Shown here one piece after another: positions 50,835 through 60,502 of a DNA stretch of 64,000 nucleotides. The notes under the pieces are model-generated. The model made no database searches. It saw nothing but the letters and a program-made list of their open reading frames with translations, and was not told the origin of the DNA. Both the position numbers and the translations under genes were made by a program. Origin of the DNA: Vicinamibacterales bacterium (lineage in GTDB: Bacteria > Acidobacteriota > Vicinamibacteria > Vicinamibacterales > 2-12-FULL-66-21); assembly GCA_035699745.1 (NCBI GenBank), contig DASSPH010000040.1, positions 1 through 64,000 of the forward strand, written 5' to 3'. Position 1 is the stretch's first letter. Each line of letters begins with the position of its first letter.

Positions 50835-52190
50835 ATGAGAACCGTGACCGCGCTCGTGATCGTCGTGGCGACGGCCGTGCTTCGTGCGGCACCGGCGCCG
50901 CCCACGCCCGGCGTCGACTGGCCGCAGTTCCGCGGCATCGCGGCGTCCGGCGTGGCCGAGGGCTTCTCGCTTCCCGCGACGTGGAACACCGCCGGCGGCG
51001 CCAACGTGCTGTGGAAGACGCCGATTCCCGGGCTGGGTCTCTCCAGCCCGATCGTCTGGAAGGACGACATCTTCCTGTCCACGGCGATCAGCGGGAAGAA
51101 GGACGCGGGCCTTCGCGTCGGCTATTACGGCGACATCGCCTCGGTGCCGGACGACACCGAACACGAGTGGCGCGTCTACGCGCTCGACAAGAAGACCGGC
51201 CGCGTGAAGTGGCAGCGGACGGCGTACAAGGGTGTGCCGAAGGTCAAGCGGCACATGAAGAACAGCCACGCGAACTCCACGCTGGCGACCGACGGCGAAC
51301 GGATCGTCGCCTTCTTCGGGTCGGAGGGCCTCTACGCCTACGACATGCGCGGCACGCTGCTGTGGAAGAAGGATCTCGGCGTGCTCGACGCCGGCTACTA
51401 CATGGTGCCCGACGCGCAGTGGGAAACCGGCAGCTCCCCGGTGCTGCACGACGGCATGGTGATCGTGCAGGCCGACGTCCAGAAGGGATCGTTCCTCGCG
51501 ATGTTCGACGCCAGGGACGGCCGCGAGGTGTGGCGCGTCGCGCGCACCGACGTGCCGACGTGGAGCACGCCGACGATTCATACCGTGAACGGCCAGACCC
51601 AGATCCTCGTCAACGGCATGCGCCACGTCGGGGCCTATGATTTCAAGACCGGCAAGGAAGTCTGGAAGCTGTCCGGCGGCGGCGACATCCCGGTGCCGAC
51701 GCCGGTGGTGAACGACGGCCTGATCTACATCACCAACGCGCACGGCCCGGCGTCGCCGGTCTACGCGATCAAGGATACCGCCGCCGGTGACATCAGCCTC
51801 AAGGCCGACGCCACGAGCAACGATCACGTCGCGTGGAGCGCCCCGCGCAGCGGCGGGTACATGTGCACGCCGCTCGTCTACCGCGGTCTCGTCTACATCG
51901 TCCGCTACAACGGCGTGCTGAACGTCTTCGACGCCAGGACCGGCGAGAAGAAATACGAGACCCGCCTTGGCGGCGCCACCTCCGCGTTCACCGCGTCGCC
52001 GGTGGCCAACGACGGCAGGGTCTTCATCGCCAGCGAGGACGGCCAGATCTACGTGATCGCGGCCGGCCCGAAATACGAGCAGCTGGCGATGAACGAGATG
52101 TCCACGCCCGTGCTGGCGACGCCCGCCATCTCCGAGGGCCGGCTGATCCTGCGGACGCAGGACCAGATCATGGCGATTGGACGGAAGTAG
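50835..52190 (+). CDS. Secreted PQQ-like beta-propeller protein
   Basis: 451 aa with signal peptide. Opening [17 protein letters not shown] matches the family's first blade; repeats include [52 protein letters not shown] and [13 protein letters not shown]. It shares its layout with the copy at 27336 but their sequences diverge. Diverges from the ADOP gene with a ~95-bp gap. No adjacent dehydrogenase. Function unknown; the family often accompanies TonB receptors, as here. Confidence 0.88.
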   Translation: MRTVTALVIVVATAVLRAAPAPPTPGVDWPQFRGIAASGVAEGFSLPATWNTAGGANVLWKTPIPGLGLSSPIVWKDDIFLSTAISGKKDAGLRVGYYGDIASVPDDTEHEWRVYALDKKTGRVKWQRTAYKGVPKVKRHMKNSHANSTLATDGERIVAFFGSEGLYAYDMRGTLLWKKDLGVLDAGYYMVPDAQWETGSSPVLHDGMVIVQADVQKGSFLAMFDARDGREVWRVARTDVPTWSTPTIHTVNGQTQILVNGMRHVGAYDFKTGKEVWKLSGGGDIPVPTPVVNDGLIYITNAHGPASPVYAIKDTAAGDISLKADATSNDHVAWSAPRSGGYMCTPLVYRGLVYIVRYNGVLNVFDARTGEKKYETRLGGATSAFTASPVANDGRVFIASEDGQIYVIAAGPKYEQLAMNEMSTPVLATPAISEGRLILRTQDQIMAIGRK

Positions 52191-52280
52191 CGGGATCGGT
52201 TCGCCGGCCGCGAATCGCGGGGTGCCGGTGTATCATCGGTGCCGGCTTTTCACCTCACCTCACCACAAAAAGGACGCTAC

Positions 52281-55200
52281 ATGCAGTCTCGATCCGGTCG
52301 GGCGGGTTTCGCTCTCGCCCTCCTCGTCATGCTGGCCGCTCTGCTGCCGGCCCCCGTATTCGCGCAGTTCGACACGTCGACGGTGCTTGGCGCGGTCAAA
52401 GACGCGTCCGGCGCCGTGGTCCCCGGCGCGACCGTGACCTTGAAGAACGTCCAGACCGGGATTGCCTCCACCGCGGTGACCGACGCGGAAGGGAATTACC
52501 AGTTCCTGACCGTGCGCGTCGGCACCTACACGGTGCGCGCGGAGCTGCAGGGCTTCTCGGCGGCGGAGGCGCGCGACATCGCGGTGACCGTCGGCGCGCG
52601 CCAGCGCGTCGACCTGACGCTGTCGGTCGGCAGCGTCGGCGAAACCGTCGACGTCACGGCCAGCGTCAAGCTGCTCGAAACCGAGTCCAGCGATCGCGGC
52701 CAGGTCATCGCCAAGGAGCAGATCGTCAATCTGCCGCTGAACGGCCGCGCCTACGCCGACCTCGCGCTGCTGAGCCCCGGCGTCCGCCGCTCGGCGATCT
52801 CCGAGTCGCGCGACGCGTCGTTCAACGTCAACGGCCTGCGCAGCGCCGTCAACAGCTTCATGCTCGACGGCGTCGACAACAATTCCTACGGCACCAGCAA
52901 CCAGGGCTTCTCCAACCAGGTCGTGCAGGTCTCGCCCGACGCGGTGGAGCAGTTCAAGGTGCAGACCAACAACTTCAGCGCCGAGTACGGCCGCACCGGC
53001 GGCGCCGTGATCAACGCGTCGCTGCGCAGCGGCACCAACGAGTTCCGCGGCACCGGCTGGGAGTTCAACCGCAATACGGCGTTGAACGCCGTCGGCTTCT
53101 TCAAGCCGTCGTCGGGGGTGAAGCCGAAGTTCGATCGCAACCAGTACGGGTTCGTCTTCGGCGGCCCGATCGTCCGCAACCAGACGTTCTTCTTCACCGA
53201 CTTCGAAGGCTTCCGGCAGACGCGCCGCGAGCTGATGTTCGCCAGCATCCCGACCGCGGCGATGCGCGCCGGCAACCTCGGCAAGCCGATCTTCAACCCG
53301 CTGACCGGCGAGACCTACGCCAACGGCGTCATCCCCGACAGCGCGATCACGCCGTTCGCCAGGAAGGTCCTCGCGGGACTGCCGCAGCCGACCCGCGCCG
53401 GGATCGCCAACAACTTCGATTCGCTCCCCGAGCGCACCGACTTCAACGACAAGTTCGACGTCAAGGTGGACAACACCTTCAGCACGCGCACCACCGCGTT
53501 CGTGCGCGTCAGCCACCGGAACCTGGAGAACTTCGAGCCCGGGCCGATTCCCGGGGAGACGGGCAGCCCGAGCAACGCGTTCGTCCACGTGAAGAACACG
53601 CAGGTCGCCGGCGGCATCACCTACATGCCCGCCGTCAGCTCGCTGCTCGAGTTCCGCCTCGGCTGGTCGCGCACCAAGGCGGGCAAGGAGCCTCCGGGCG
53701 TCGGATCGCCCGGCATGCTCGAGGCCTACGGCATTCCCGGACTGCCGACCGATCCGCGCTTCGCGGGCGGCCTCACCGAACAGGGGGTCACCGGCTGGAC
53801 GACCTGGGGACGGCAGAACAGCAATCCCCAGTTCCAGGATCCGACCGTGTTCAATCCACGCATCAACTTCTCGTGGGTCCGCGGCCGTCAGAGCTTCAAG
53901 ACCGGTTACGAGTACCAGGCGATCAACACGCAGATCGACGATTTCAACCCGAAGTACGGCCGCGACAGCTACGGCAGCCAGTTCTCGCGCCCGGCGTCGG
54001 CCCTGACCGCGGATCCGGCGACCTACAACCTCGCGGACTTCATGCTCGGCCTGCGCAGCTCGTATTCGATCATCACCCCGTTCCTCGCCAACCTGCGCCA
54101 GCGGATGCACTTCGGCTACGTGCAGGACGACATCAAGGTCGACCCGCGGCTCACGTTGAACGTCGGTCTGCGCTACGAGTACGCGACGCCGCAGTACGAG
54201 AAGGACAACTTCCTCACCAACTTCGATCCGGCGACGAACTCGCTGATTCAAGCGAAGGATGGCTCGATTTACGACCGGGCGCTGGTCAACCCGGATCGCA
54301 ACAACTTCGCCCCGCGGATCGGCGCCGCCTACGCGCTCGACAGCAAGACCGTGCTCCGCGCCGGTTACGGCATGAGCTACATCCACTTCAACCGGCTCGG
54401 CGGCGAGAACCTGCTCTCCTTCAACGGCCCGCACGTCGTCGGTCTGACGATCAACCAGACGGTCAGCCAGCCGCTCTGCACTGGTAACCAGGCGCCGACC
54501 ACCTGCTTCCGGACGACGCAACAGGGGTATCCCGAGGGCTACACGACGCCGGCGAGCTTCAATCCGCTGAACGTCCGCGTGAATTACATCCCGAAGGACA
54601 ACAAGACCGGCAGCGTAGCGAGCTGGCACGCCTCGGTGCAGCGCGAGATCCTGCCGAACCTCCTGGTCGACGTCGGCTACGTCGGCAACAAGAGCCGCAA
54701 CATCATGATCCTCGCCGACTACAACCAGGCGCGGGTGAACGGGCCGAACGAGAGCCTCTCCGTCCAGGCGCGCCGTCCGATTCCGAACTTTTCGGAGATT
54801 CAGATCGCGTTCGACGGCGGCAGGGGGGACTACCACGCGCTGCAGGTGAAGGTGGAGCGGCGCTACAGCCGCGGGCTGTACCTGCTCAACTCGTTCACCT
54901 GGTCGCGCGCGCGCGACAATGCCTCCGGCCACCTCGAGGTCCAGAACGGCGACAACAGCCGGGTGAACTTCGCCAACATCGAAGGGGACTACGGCCGCTC
55001 CGGCTACGATCAGCCGTTCAACAACACGACCAGTTTCGTGTGGGAGCTGCCGTTCGGCGAGGGACGCAAGTGGGCGTCGAACATGGGGGCGATCGCCGAA
55101 GGGTTCCTCGGCGGCTGGCGCCTCGTCGGGATCAACACGATGACGAGCGGCGCGCCGGTGAACCTGTCCTACACGCCGACCTCGCAGTTCTCGGTCGGCG

Positions 55201-55559
55201 GAGCCTTCACCTACCGGCCGAACCTGAGCGGCGACCCCAAGACCGAGGACGGCGGCCCGGGCACCTATCTGAACGGCGGCAACGTCACGGTCCCGACCGA
55301 TCGATCGCAGCCGTTCGGCAACGCGCCGCGCAACGCCGCCCGCGGGCCAGGCTTCGCGCAGTTCGATCTCGGGCTGCACAAGGCGTTCGGCCTCGGCCGC
55401 GCCAACACGCGTCTCGAGGCGCGCATCGAGGCGTTCAACCTGTTCAACCGGACGAACTTCAACACCCCCAACGGCAACCGCTCGTCGAACGCGTTCGGCA
55501 CGATCACCAGCGCGCAGCCGGCGCGGCAGATGCAGTTGGGCGTGAAGCTGTATTTCTAA
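52281..55559 (+). CDS. TonB-dependent receptor, Oar-like, with CarboxypepD_reg domain
   Basis: 1092 aa. AAGGA lies 6-7 nt before ATG 52281. Signal peptide ends APVFA-QFD. Regulatory beta-sandwich at ~30-115 ([18 protein letters not shown]), plug at ~120-260 ([35 protein letters not shown]) and then a large barrel ending MQLGVKLYF with the C-terminal Phe. Comparable in layout to the receptor at 20513, but the sequences have diverged. It follows a PQQ-like gene with a 90-bp gap that holds TATCAT (52232-52237). Its stop codon starts a GAAGG repeat. Confidence 0.93.
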   Translation: MQSRSGRAGFALALLVMLAALLPAPVFAQFDTSTVLGAVKDASGAVVPGATVTLKNVQTGIASTAVTDAEGNYQFLTVRVGTYTVRAELQGFSAAEARDIAVTVGARQRVDLTLSVGSVGETVDVTASVKLLETESSDRGQVIAKEQIVNLPLNGRAYADLALLSPGVRRSAISESRDASFNVNGLRSAVNSFMLDGVDNNSYGTSNQGFSNQVVQVSPDAVEQFKVQTNNFSAEYGRTGGAVINASLRSGTNEFRGTGWEFNRNTALNAVGFFKPSSGVKPKFDRNQYGFVFGGPIVRNQTFFFTDFEGFRQTRRELMFASIPTAAMRAGNLGKPIFNPLTGETYANGVIPDSAITPFARKVLAGLPQPTRAGIANNFDSLPERTDFNDKFDVKVDNTFSTRTTAFVRVSHRNLENFEPGPIPGETGSPSNAFVHVKNTQVAGGITYMPAVSSLLEFRLGWSRTKAGKEPPGVGSPGMLEAYGIPGLPTDPRFAGGLTEQGVTGWTTWGRQNSNPQFQDPTVFNPRINFSWVRGRQSFKTGYEYQAINTQIDDFNPKYGRDSYGSQFSRPASALTADPATYNLADFMLGLRSSYSIITPFLANLRQRMHFGYVQDDIKVDPRLTLNVGLRYEYATPQYEKDNFLTNFDPATNSLIQAKDGSIYDRALVNPDRNNFAPRIGAAYALDSKTVLRAGYGMSYIHFNRLGGENLLSFNGPHVVGLTINQTVSQPLCTGNQAPTTCFRTTQQGYPEGYTTPASFNPLNVRVNYIPKDNKTGSVASWHASVQREILPNLLVDVGYVGNKSRNIMILADYNQARVNGPNESLSVQARRPIPNFSEIQIAFDGGRGDYHALQVKVERRYSRGLYLLNSFTWSRARDNASGHLEVQNGDNSRVNFANIEGDYGRSGYDQPFNNTTSFVWELPFGEGRKWASNMGAIAEGFLGGWRLVGINTMTSGAPVNLSYTPTSQFSVGGAFTYRPNLSGDPKTEDGGPGTYLNGGNVTVPTDRSQPFGNAPRNAARGPGFAQFDLGLHKAFGLGRANTRLEARIEAFNLFNRTNFNTPNGNRSSNAFGTITSAQPARQMQLGVKLYF

Positions 55560-55888
55560 TCGAAGGGGCGAAGGAGGCGAAGAGGCGAAGGAGCCTCGAA
55601 GGAGCAGTCGCGTCGGTGATCGAAGGGACGCGAAGGTCGAAGGCTGTCCTTCTAATCGAAGGGGCGAAGGACGCGAAGGAGGCGAAGGAGCGTCGAAGGA
55701 GCAGTCGCGTCGGTGATCGAAGGACTCGAAGGTCGAAGGGCGAAGGATGCGAAGGGTGAAGGATTCGAAGTAAGCCCCGTGAAACGAGCGACAGGAAAGC
55801 TCCTTCGCTCATCGCGTCCTTCGATCCCCGACGCGACTGCCTCCGTCGACGCTCCTTCGTCGCTTCGCCTCCTTCGCGTCCTTCGATT
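55555..55888. repeat. GAAGG-type repeat: 96-bp direct duplication and a large inverted copy
   Basis: Direct copies begin at 55555 and 55651 (96-bp period), each opening with TCTAATCGAAGGGGCG; the first includes the receptor stop codon. A third copy lies inverted at about 55820-55885, reading CCTTCG, and pairs over ~60 bp with 55668-55727. The region fills the gap between two convergent genes. Confidence 0.88.
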
Positions 55889-55906
55889 TGAATGACAGAG
55901 CGGCGC

Positions 55907-57982
55907 CTACAGCCCGCCTGACCGGGCGCGCTCGAAGTACTGCAGGCACTTGTCGCGCCAGGCCGCGGCGTCGGCCGCCTGACGGCGCAGGCGGGCGAGC
56001 ACCGACTGGTAGCGCTCCTCGTCAACGGATCCGCGAAGCGCCGTCCAGCGCTCGACGAGTCCGGCCGCTTCGTCTGCGCCACGCCGGTAGGTGAGCACCA
56101 GTTCATCCCAAAGCGTCCGGCCCGACTTCATCCGGTAATCCCACGGCAGCCGGTGGAACCACAGCAGCAGGGCGTCGGGCGTCGCCGACGGATCGTTCCA
56201 CTGCGCCGAGAGCGGAGCACGATACTGATTGACCGCGCCGCTCCCGCGCCGCGTGCGGTCGTAGCCGATGCCGTCCCGATCCGCGCGGTGGTAGTAGGTC
56301 GCCGACCAGTCCGCCCGGCGCGGATCCGTGTTCTCGGGCATCGGCGCGTAATGGTCGCCGCCGATCAGATGGTGCAGGCCGAGCGGCATGGTGTAGCGCA
56401 CGTAGATCTCGCGCGAGTCGAGCATCATCGAACGAATCGTGCTGACGACCGCCGGCGCGTCGCCCCACGTCATCCTGATCCACTCCTCGGCGATGCGCTC
56501 GGCGGAGAGATCCGGATTCCACGCGAGGCGGCCGAACGCGTACCAGTTCGCCTGGCCGAAGTCGTGGCCGGTCCAGTTGGTGTCGCGTCCGGTGTTGGCG
56601 ACGCCCGCCATACCGGTCTCCCGGCGGCCGTCCAGCGATCCGTCGACGATCTTCGCGACGCGCGAGCCCGATCCCTTGGCAAAGGTGTCGGCGTCGAGGA
56701 ACTCCTTCCACATCGGCGCCAGGTAGACGAGGTGGGTGGACTGGCCGAGATACTCCTGGGTGATCTGCAGCTCCGCCATCAGCGGCGTGCGCGGCATCGC
56801 GCCGAACATCGGATGGAAGGGCTCGCGCGGCTGAAAGTCCAGCGGCCCGTTCTTGACCTGCGCGAACACGTTGGGGCGGAACGCGCCGTCGAGCGGCACG
56901 AACTCGGCATAGGCGCGCTTCACCCGATCGGGATCGACGTCCGCGTTGTAGACGAACGCCCGCCACATGACGATCCCGCCGTGCGGCGCGACCGCGTCGG
57001 CGAGCAGATTGGCGCCGTCGGCGTGCGTGCGCCCGTAATCCTGCGGACCGGGTTGCCCTTCGCTGTTGGCCTTGACGACGAAGCCGCCGAAATCGGGAAT
57101 CCGCCGATAGATCTCCTCGGCCTTGGCCCGCCACCAGCGGACGACCGCCGGATCGCGCGGATCGTTGGTGGCGAGCCCGCCGATCGTCCGCGGCGCCGCG
57201 AAGTTGGCGGCGAGATACACGCGGATGCGATACGGACGGAGCAGGTCGGCGATCGCCGCCGCCTGCGCGAGACGCGGCGCAGTGAGTGACTGCGGGTTGG
57301 CGTTGACGCTGTTGACGACGGTGCCGTTGATGCCGATCGACGCATTGGCGCGCGCGTAGTCGAGAATCCGCGTCTGCGCCGGCTCCGGCCACCAGAACGA
57401 CCGCCCGGCGTAGCCGCGCTCGATCGAGCCGTCGAGATTGTCCCAGTGATTCAGCAGCCGGCGCGACAGGCGGGGACGCTCGGCGATGTCGAGTGCGGCG
57501 AGCGGCTCGCGCGTCTGGATCAACCGCAGCAGATGAAAGACGCCGTAGAGGACACCCGCTTCGCCGGCGGAGGCGACGACCGTTGCCGGCGTGCCCGCGA
57601 CGGTCGCGCTGCGGATCACGTACCCTTCGTCACCGAGGCGGGCGAGCGCTGCGTTCCACCCGAGCGCGGCGACCAGCGGCGACGTCGCCGGCGTGCCCGC
57701 GACGACGGCGCCCGGGCGAGAGGGGCGATCGACGCGCGGCACCGCTGAGCCGAGGAGACCCGACAGCCCGCGCACCAGTTCCGCCGCGATCACTTCGCCG
57801 GTCGGGGAGCGCGACGTGGCGACGACCGCGGTCGCCGCCTGCCTGACGGCCGCGAGGCCCGAAGCCTCGGGAACGGCAGTGTAGCGGAGCCACAGGTCGT
57901 AGCCGCTCTCCCCCTCCACGGTGGCCGTGAAGGCGATCGCGGCGGTCGCGATCGCGAGCGTGATGACACGCCACATGCGCAT
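55907..57982 (-). CDS. aguA: Alpha-glucuronidase, GH67
   Basis: 691 aa, signal peptide (VITLAIATAAIAFTATVEG), so the enzyme is exported. GH67 blocks: LLNHWDNLDGSIERGYAG, YARANASIGINGTVVNSVN, the catalytic-region FGGFVVKANSEGQPGP and IVMWRAFVYN. The family removes 4-O-methylglucuronic acid from the non-reducing end of xylan oligosaccharides. It starts 2 bp after the stop of the ManD gene, so the two are co-transcribed. A longer frame upstream is a shadow of ManD. Confidence 0.93.
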   Translation of the reverse strand: MRMWRVITLAIATAAIAFTATVEGESGYDLWLRYTAVPEASGLAAVRQAATAVVATSRSPTGEVIAAELVRGLSGLLGSAVPRVDRPSRPGAVVAGTPATSPLVAALGWNAALARLGDEGYVIRSATVAGTPATVVASAGEAGVLYGVFHLLRLIQTREPLAALDIAERPRLSRRLLNHWDNLDGSIERGYAGRSFWWPEPAQTRILDYARANASIGINGTVVNSVNANPQSLTAPRLAQAAAIADLLRPYRIRVYLAANFAAPRTIGGLATNDPRDPAVVRWWRAKAEEIYRRIPDFGGFVVKANSEGQPGPQDYGRTHADGANLLADAVAPHGGIVMWRAFVYNADVDPDRVKRAYAEFVPLDGAFRPNVFAQVKNGPLDFQPREPFHPMFGAMPRTPLMAELQITQEYLGQSTHLVYLAPMWKEFLDADTFAKGSGSRVAKIVDGSLDGRRETGMAGVANTGRDTNWTGHDFGQANWYAFGRLAWNPDLSAERIAEEWIRMTWGDAPAVVSTIRSMMLDSREIYVRYTMPLGLHHLIGGDHYAPMPENTDPRRADWSATYYHRADRDGIGYDRTRRGSGAVNQYRAPLSAQWNDPSATPDALLLWFHRLPWDYRMKSGRTLWDELVLTYRRGADEAAGLVERWTALRGSVDEERYQSVLARLRRQAADAAAWRDKCLQYFERARSGGL

Positions 57983-57984
57983 GC

Positions 57985-59190
57985 CTACCAATCGTGCACC
58001 GTTCCATCCAGGCGGCGGGCGACCGGCAGGTAGGCGCGCTGGTACGGGAACGCGGCTGCCGCGTCCTCGTCGATGCTCACGCCGAGCCCTGGCGCATCGC
58101 CGGGGTGCATGAATCCGTCGGCGAGCGTGTAGGCGTGCGGGAAGACGCGGTCGGTCTCCGGGGCGTGGGGCATGTATTCCTGGATGCCGAAGTTCGGGAC
58201 GCTCAAATCGAAATGCAGCGCCGCCGCGAGCGACACCGGACTGAGATCGGTGGCGCCGTGCGCGCCGGTGCGGACGCCGTAGACCTCCGCCAATGCGGCG
58301 ATCTTGCGAAGGTGGCTGATCCCTCCGGCGTGGGCGACGCTGGTGCGGATGAAGTCGATCAGCTGTTCCTGGATCAGGACGCGGCAGTCGTGGATCGAAT
58401 TGAACACTTCGCCGACGGCGAGCGGCGTGGTGGTGTGCTGCCGGATCAACCGGAAGCTCTCCTGGTGCTCCGCCGGCGTCGGATCCTCGAGCCAGAACAG
58501 CGCATGCGGCTCGAGCGCGCGCCCGAGACGGGCCGCTTCGATCGGCGTCAGCCGGTGGTGGACGTCGTGCAGCAGGTGGAGCTCCGGACCGAGCTCGCGC
58601 CGCAGCCGCTCGAAGAGCGGCGCGACCGATCCGAGATAGCGCTCGCTGCTCCAGGCCGATTCGGTGATCGGGCCGCGCGCCGCCGGCTCGTAGTGATCGT
58701 TGCGGCCGATCCCGTAGGTGCGGTCGAGCCCGGGCACGCTGCACTGGGCGCGGACGGCGCGATAGCCCTTCGCCGCGTAGCGTGCCACCGACGCGACGGC
58801 GTCGTCGATCGTCTCGCCGCTGGCATGGCCGTAGACCATGACCGCGTCGCGGGACGCGCCGCCGAGCAGCTGATAGACCGGCGCGCCGAGCGCCTTGCCT
58901 TTGATGTCCCAGAGCGCGGTATCGACGGCGGCGATCGCCGACATGGTGACCGGGCCGCGCCGCCAGTAGGCCCCTTTGTAGAGGAACTGCCAGAGGTCCT
59001 CGATCCGGCGGGCGTCGCGGCCGACCAGCGCCGGAATCACGTGGTCGGCGAGATAGCTGGCGACGGCCAGCTCACGGCCGTTGAGCGTGGCGTCGCCGAG
59101 GCCGGTGAGGCCGTCTTCGGTCTCGAGCCGCAGCGTGACGAAGTTGCGTCCGGGGCTGCAGACGATCACGCGTCCGTCGGCGATTCTCAT
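57985..59190 (-). CDS. manD: D-mannonate dehydratase, ManD (enolase superfamily)
   Basis: 401 aa, no signal. Enolase-superfamily motifs: [19 protein letters not shown] at the N-terminus, [31 protein letters not shown] and [12 protein letters not shown], then FGIQEYMPH near 340. It dehydrates mannonate to 2-keto-3-deoxygluconate in glucuronate catabolism. ManD (RspA-like) replaces the unrelated UxuA. First gene of the operon with GH67. The sequence family also has members with low or other activity, so the substrate is probable rather than certain. Confidence 0.9.
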   Translation of the reverse strand: MRIADGRVIVCSPGRNFVTLRLETEDGLTGLGDATLNGRELAVASYLADHVIPALVGRDARRIEDLWQFLYKGAYWRRGPVTMSAIAAVDTALWDIKGKALGAPVYQLLGGASRDAVMVYGHASGETIDDAVASVARYAAKGYRAVRAQCSVPGLDRTYGIGRNDHYEPAARGPITESAWSSERYLGSVAPLFERLRRELGPELHLLHDVHHRLTPIEAARLGRALEPHALFWLEDPTPAEHQESFRLIRQHTTTPLAVGEVFNSIHDCRVLIQEQLIDFIRTSVAHAGGISHLRKIAALAEVYGVRTGAHGATDLSPVSLAAALHFDLSVPNFGIQEYMPHAPETDRVFPHAYTLADGFMHPGDAPGLGVSIDEDAAAAFPYQRAYLPVARRLDGTVHDW

Positions 59191-59209
59191 GGCGTCCGGG
59201 CGAGCATAC

Positions 59210-59230
59210 TTTATTCTCGACCTGAATTAA
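59210..59230. promoter_or_regulatory. Candidate operator TTTATTC-N7-GAATTAA
   Basis: An imperfect inverted repeat (6 of 7 pairs) in the AT-rich part of the 102-bp gap between the divergent manD-aguA operon and the ROK gene. ROK/NagC-type operators are AT-rich palindromes of this size, so it is a candidate site for the adjacent regulator. Confidence 0.4.
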
Positions 59231-59292
59231 TCCCCGGCTCTGGAGGAGGCGTATGATGGGCCGGCGATAGTTCGCGATCAAAACAAACTCCC

Positions 59293-60480
59293 ATGCGCAA
59301 GATCGATCTGACGAACTTCCGGCTCGCGACCAGCGGCACCGCGCGGCAGATCAACCGCCGCATCGCCCTCAGCTTCATCCGCCGTCAGGCCCCCCTGTCC
59401 CGGGCCGACCTGGCACGGTCGTCCGGCCTCCAGCCGAGCACCGTCTCCGCGATCGTCGACGAGCTGATCGACGAGGGTTGGGTGACGGAGGGAGTGGGTC
59501 ATGCGGCCCGCGGCAGGCGGCCGCGGCTCCTGCATCTCAACGCCGAGCGGGCCGGCATTCTCGCCGTCGATCTGCGCCCCGAGACGACGACCGTCGGCCT
59601 GGCCGGTGTCGACGCGCGGTTCATCGAGCAGGAGTCGTGGCGCACCCCCGACGATCCGCCGGCCTTCATCGAGGCGCTCAGCCGCACGGTCCGCACCCTG
59701 CGGCAGGCGCACCCGCAGGTGCTGTGTGAAGGCATGGGGGTCAGCCTTCCCGGCCGCGTCGATCGCGACGGCCGTCTGGTGTTCGCCCCGAACCTGCGCT
59801 GGGGCAGGGTCAACCTGCGGGCGATGATCGAGGAAGCGGTCGCGCTGCCCGTGGCGGTGGAGAATGCCGCCAACGCGTGCGCGCTCGCCGAGTTGTGGTT
59901 CGGCCGCCATCCCGAGCACGTCCGCAATCTGATCGCGGTGACGGTCTCCGAGGGCATCGGCGTCGGTCTGCTGATGAACGGGCAGCTGGTCCGCGGCGGC
60001 GATGCCCGCGCCGGGGAGTTCGGGCACGTCACGCTCGACGAAAACGGCCCGCCGTGCCCGTGCGGCAACCGCGGCTGCTGGGAGCGGCTGGCGTCGAACT
60101 CCGCCGCCGTGGGCTACTATCTGGCCGCCGCGAACCATCACGCGCGCAAGCCCGCCGGGCTCTCGTTCGATCAGCTGCTGCGCCTCGCGCGGGAGGGGGA
60201 CGGCCGCGCGCGGGCGGCGCTCGACCGCATGGCGGAGTACCTCGGCGTCGGCCTGGCTCCCCTGGTCACCGGTCTCTCACCCGAAGTGGTGATCGTCATC
60301 GGCGAAGTGACCAGCGCGTGGGATCGCGTCGGGCCGATCGTCGCCGACATCGTGAAGCGCCGCTCGCTGCCGGCGGCGATGACCAGGATCGTGCCCGCCG
60401 AACGCTCGCTGCAGCCGCGGCTGCGCGGCGCGGCCACGCTGGTCGTGCAGCAGCACTTCGGCGCGCCCAATGTCGCGTAG
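59293..60480 (+). CDS. ROK-family transcriptional regulator (NagC/XylR type)
   Basis: 395 aa. N-terminal winged helix-turn-helix (APLSRADLARSSGLQPSTVS) and a ROK domain with AVDLRPETTTVGLAG, the sugar-binding ENAANACALAE, GEFGHVTLDENG and the zinc motif CPCGNRGCWE. The complete HTH plus ROK fold indicates a repressor responding to a sugar or sugar acid, probably a glucuronate or xylan product, given that it diverges from manD-aguA and is followed by a CE15-like gene. Kinase activity is unlikely. Confidence 0.92.
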   Translation: MRKIDLTNFRLATSGTARQINRRIALSFIRRQAPLSRADLARSSGLQPSTVSAIVDELIDEGWVTEGVGHAARGRRPRLLHLNAERAGILAVDLRPETTTVGLAGVDARFIEQESWRTPDDPPAFIEALSRTVRTLRQAHPQVLCEGMGVSLPGRVDRDGRLVFAPNLRWGRVNLRAMIEEAVALPVAVENAANACALAELWFGRHPEHVRNLIAVTVSEGIGVGLLMNGQLVRGGDARAGEFGHVTLDENGPPCPCGNRGCWERLASNSAAVGYYLAAANHHARKPAGLSFDQLLRLAREGDGRARAALDRMAEYLGVGLAPLVTGLSPEVVIVIGEVTSAWDRVGPIVADIVKRRSLPAAMTRIVPAERSLQPRLRGAATLVVQQHFGAPNVA

Positions 60481-60502
60481 CGTCAGCGAAAGGATCTGAC
60501 CG

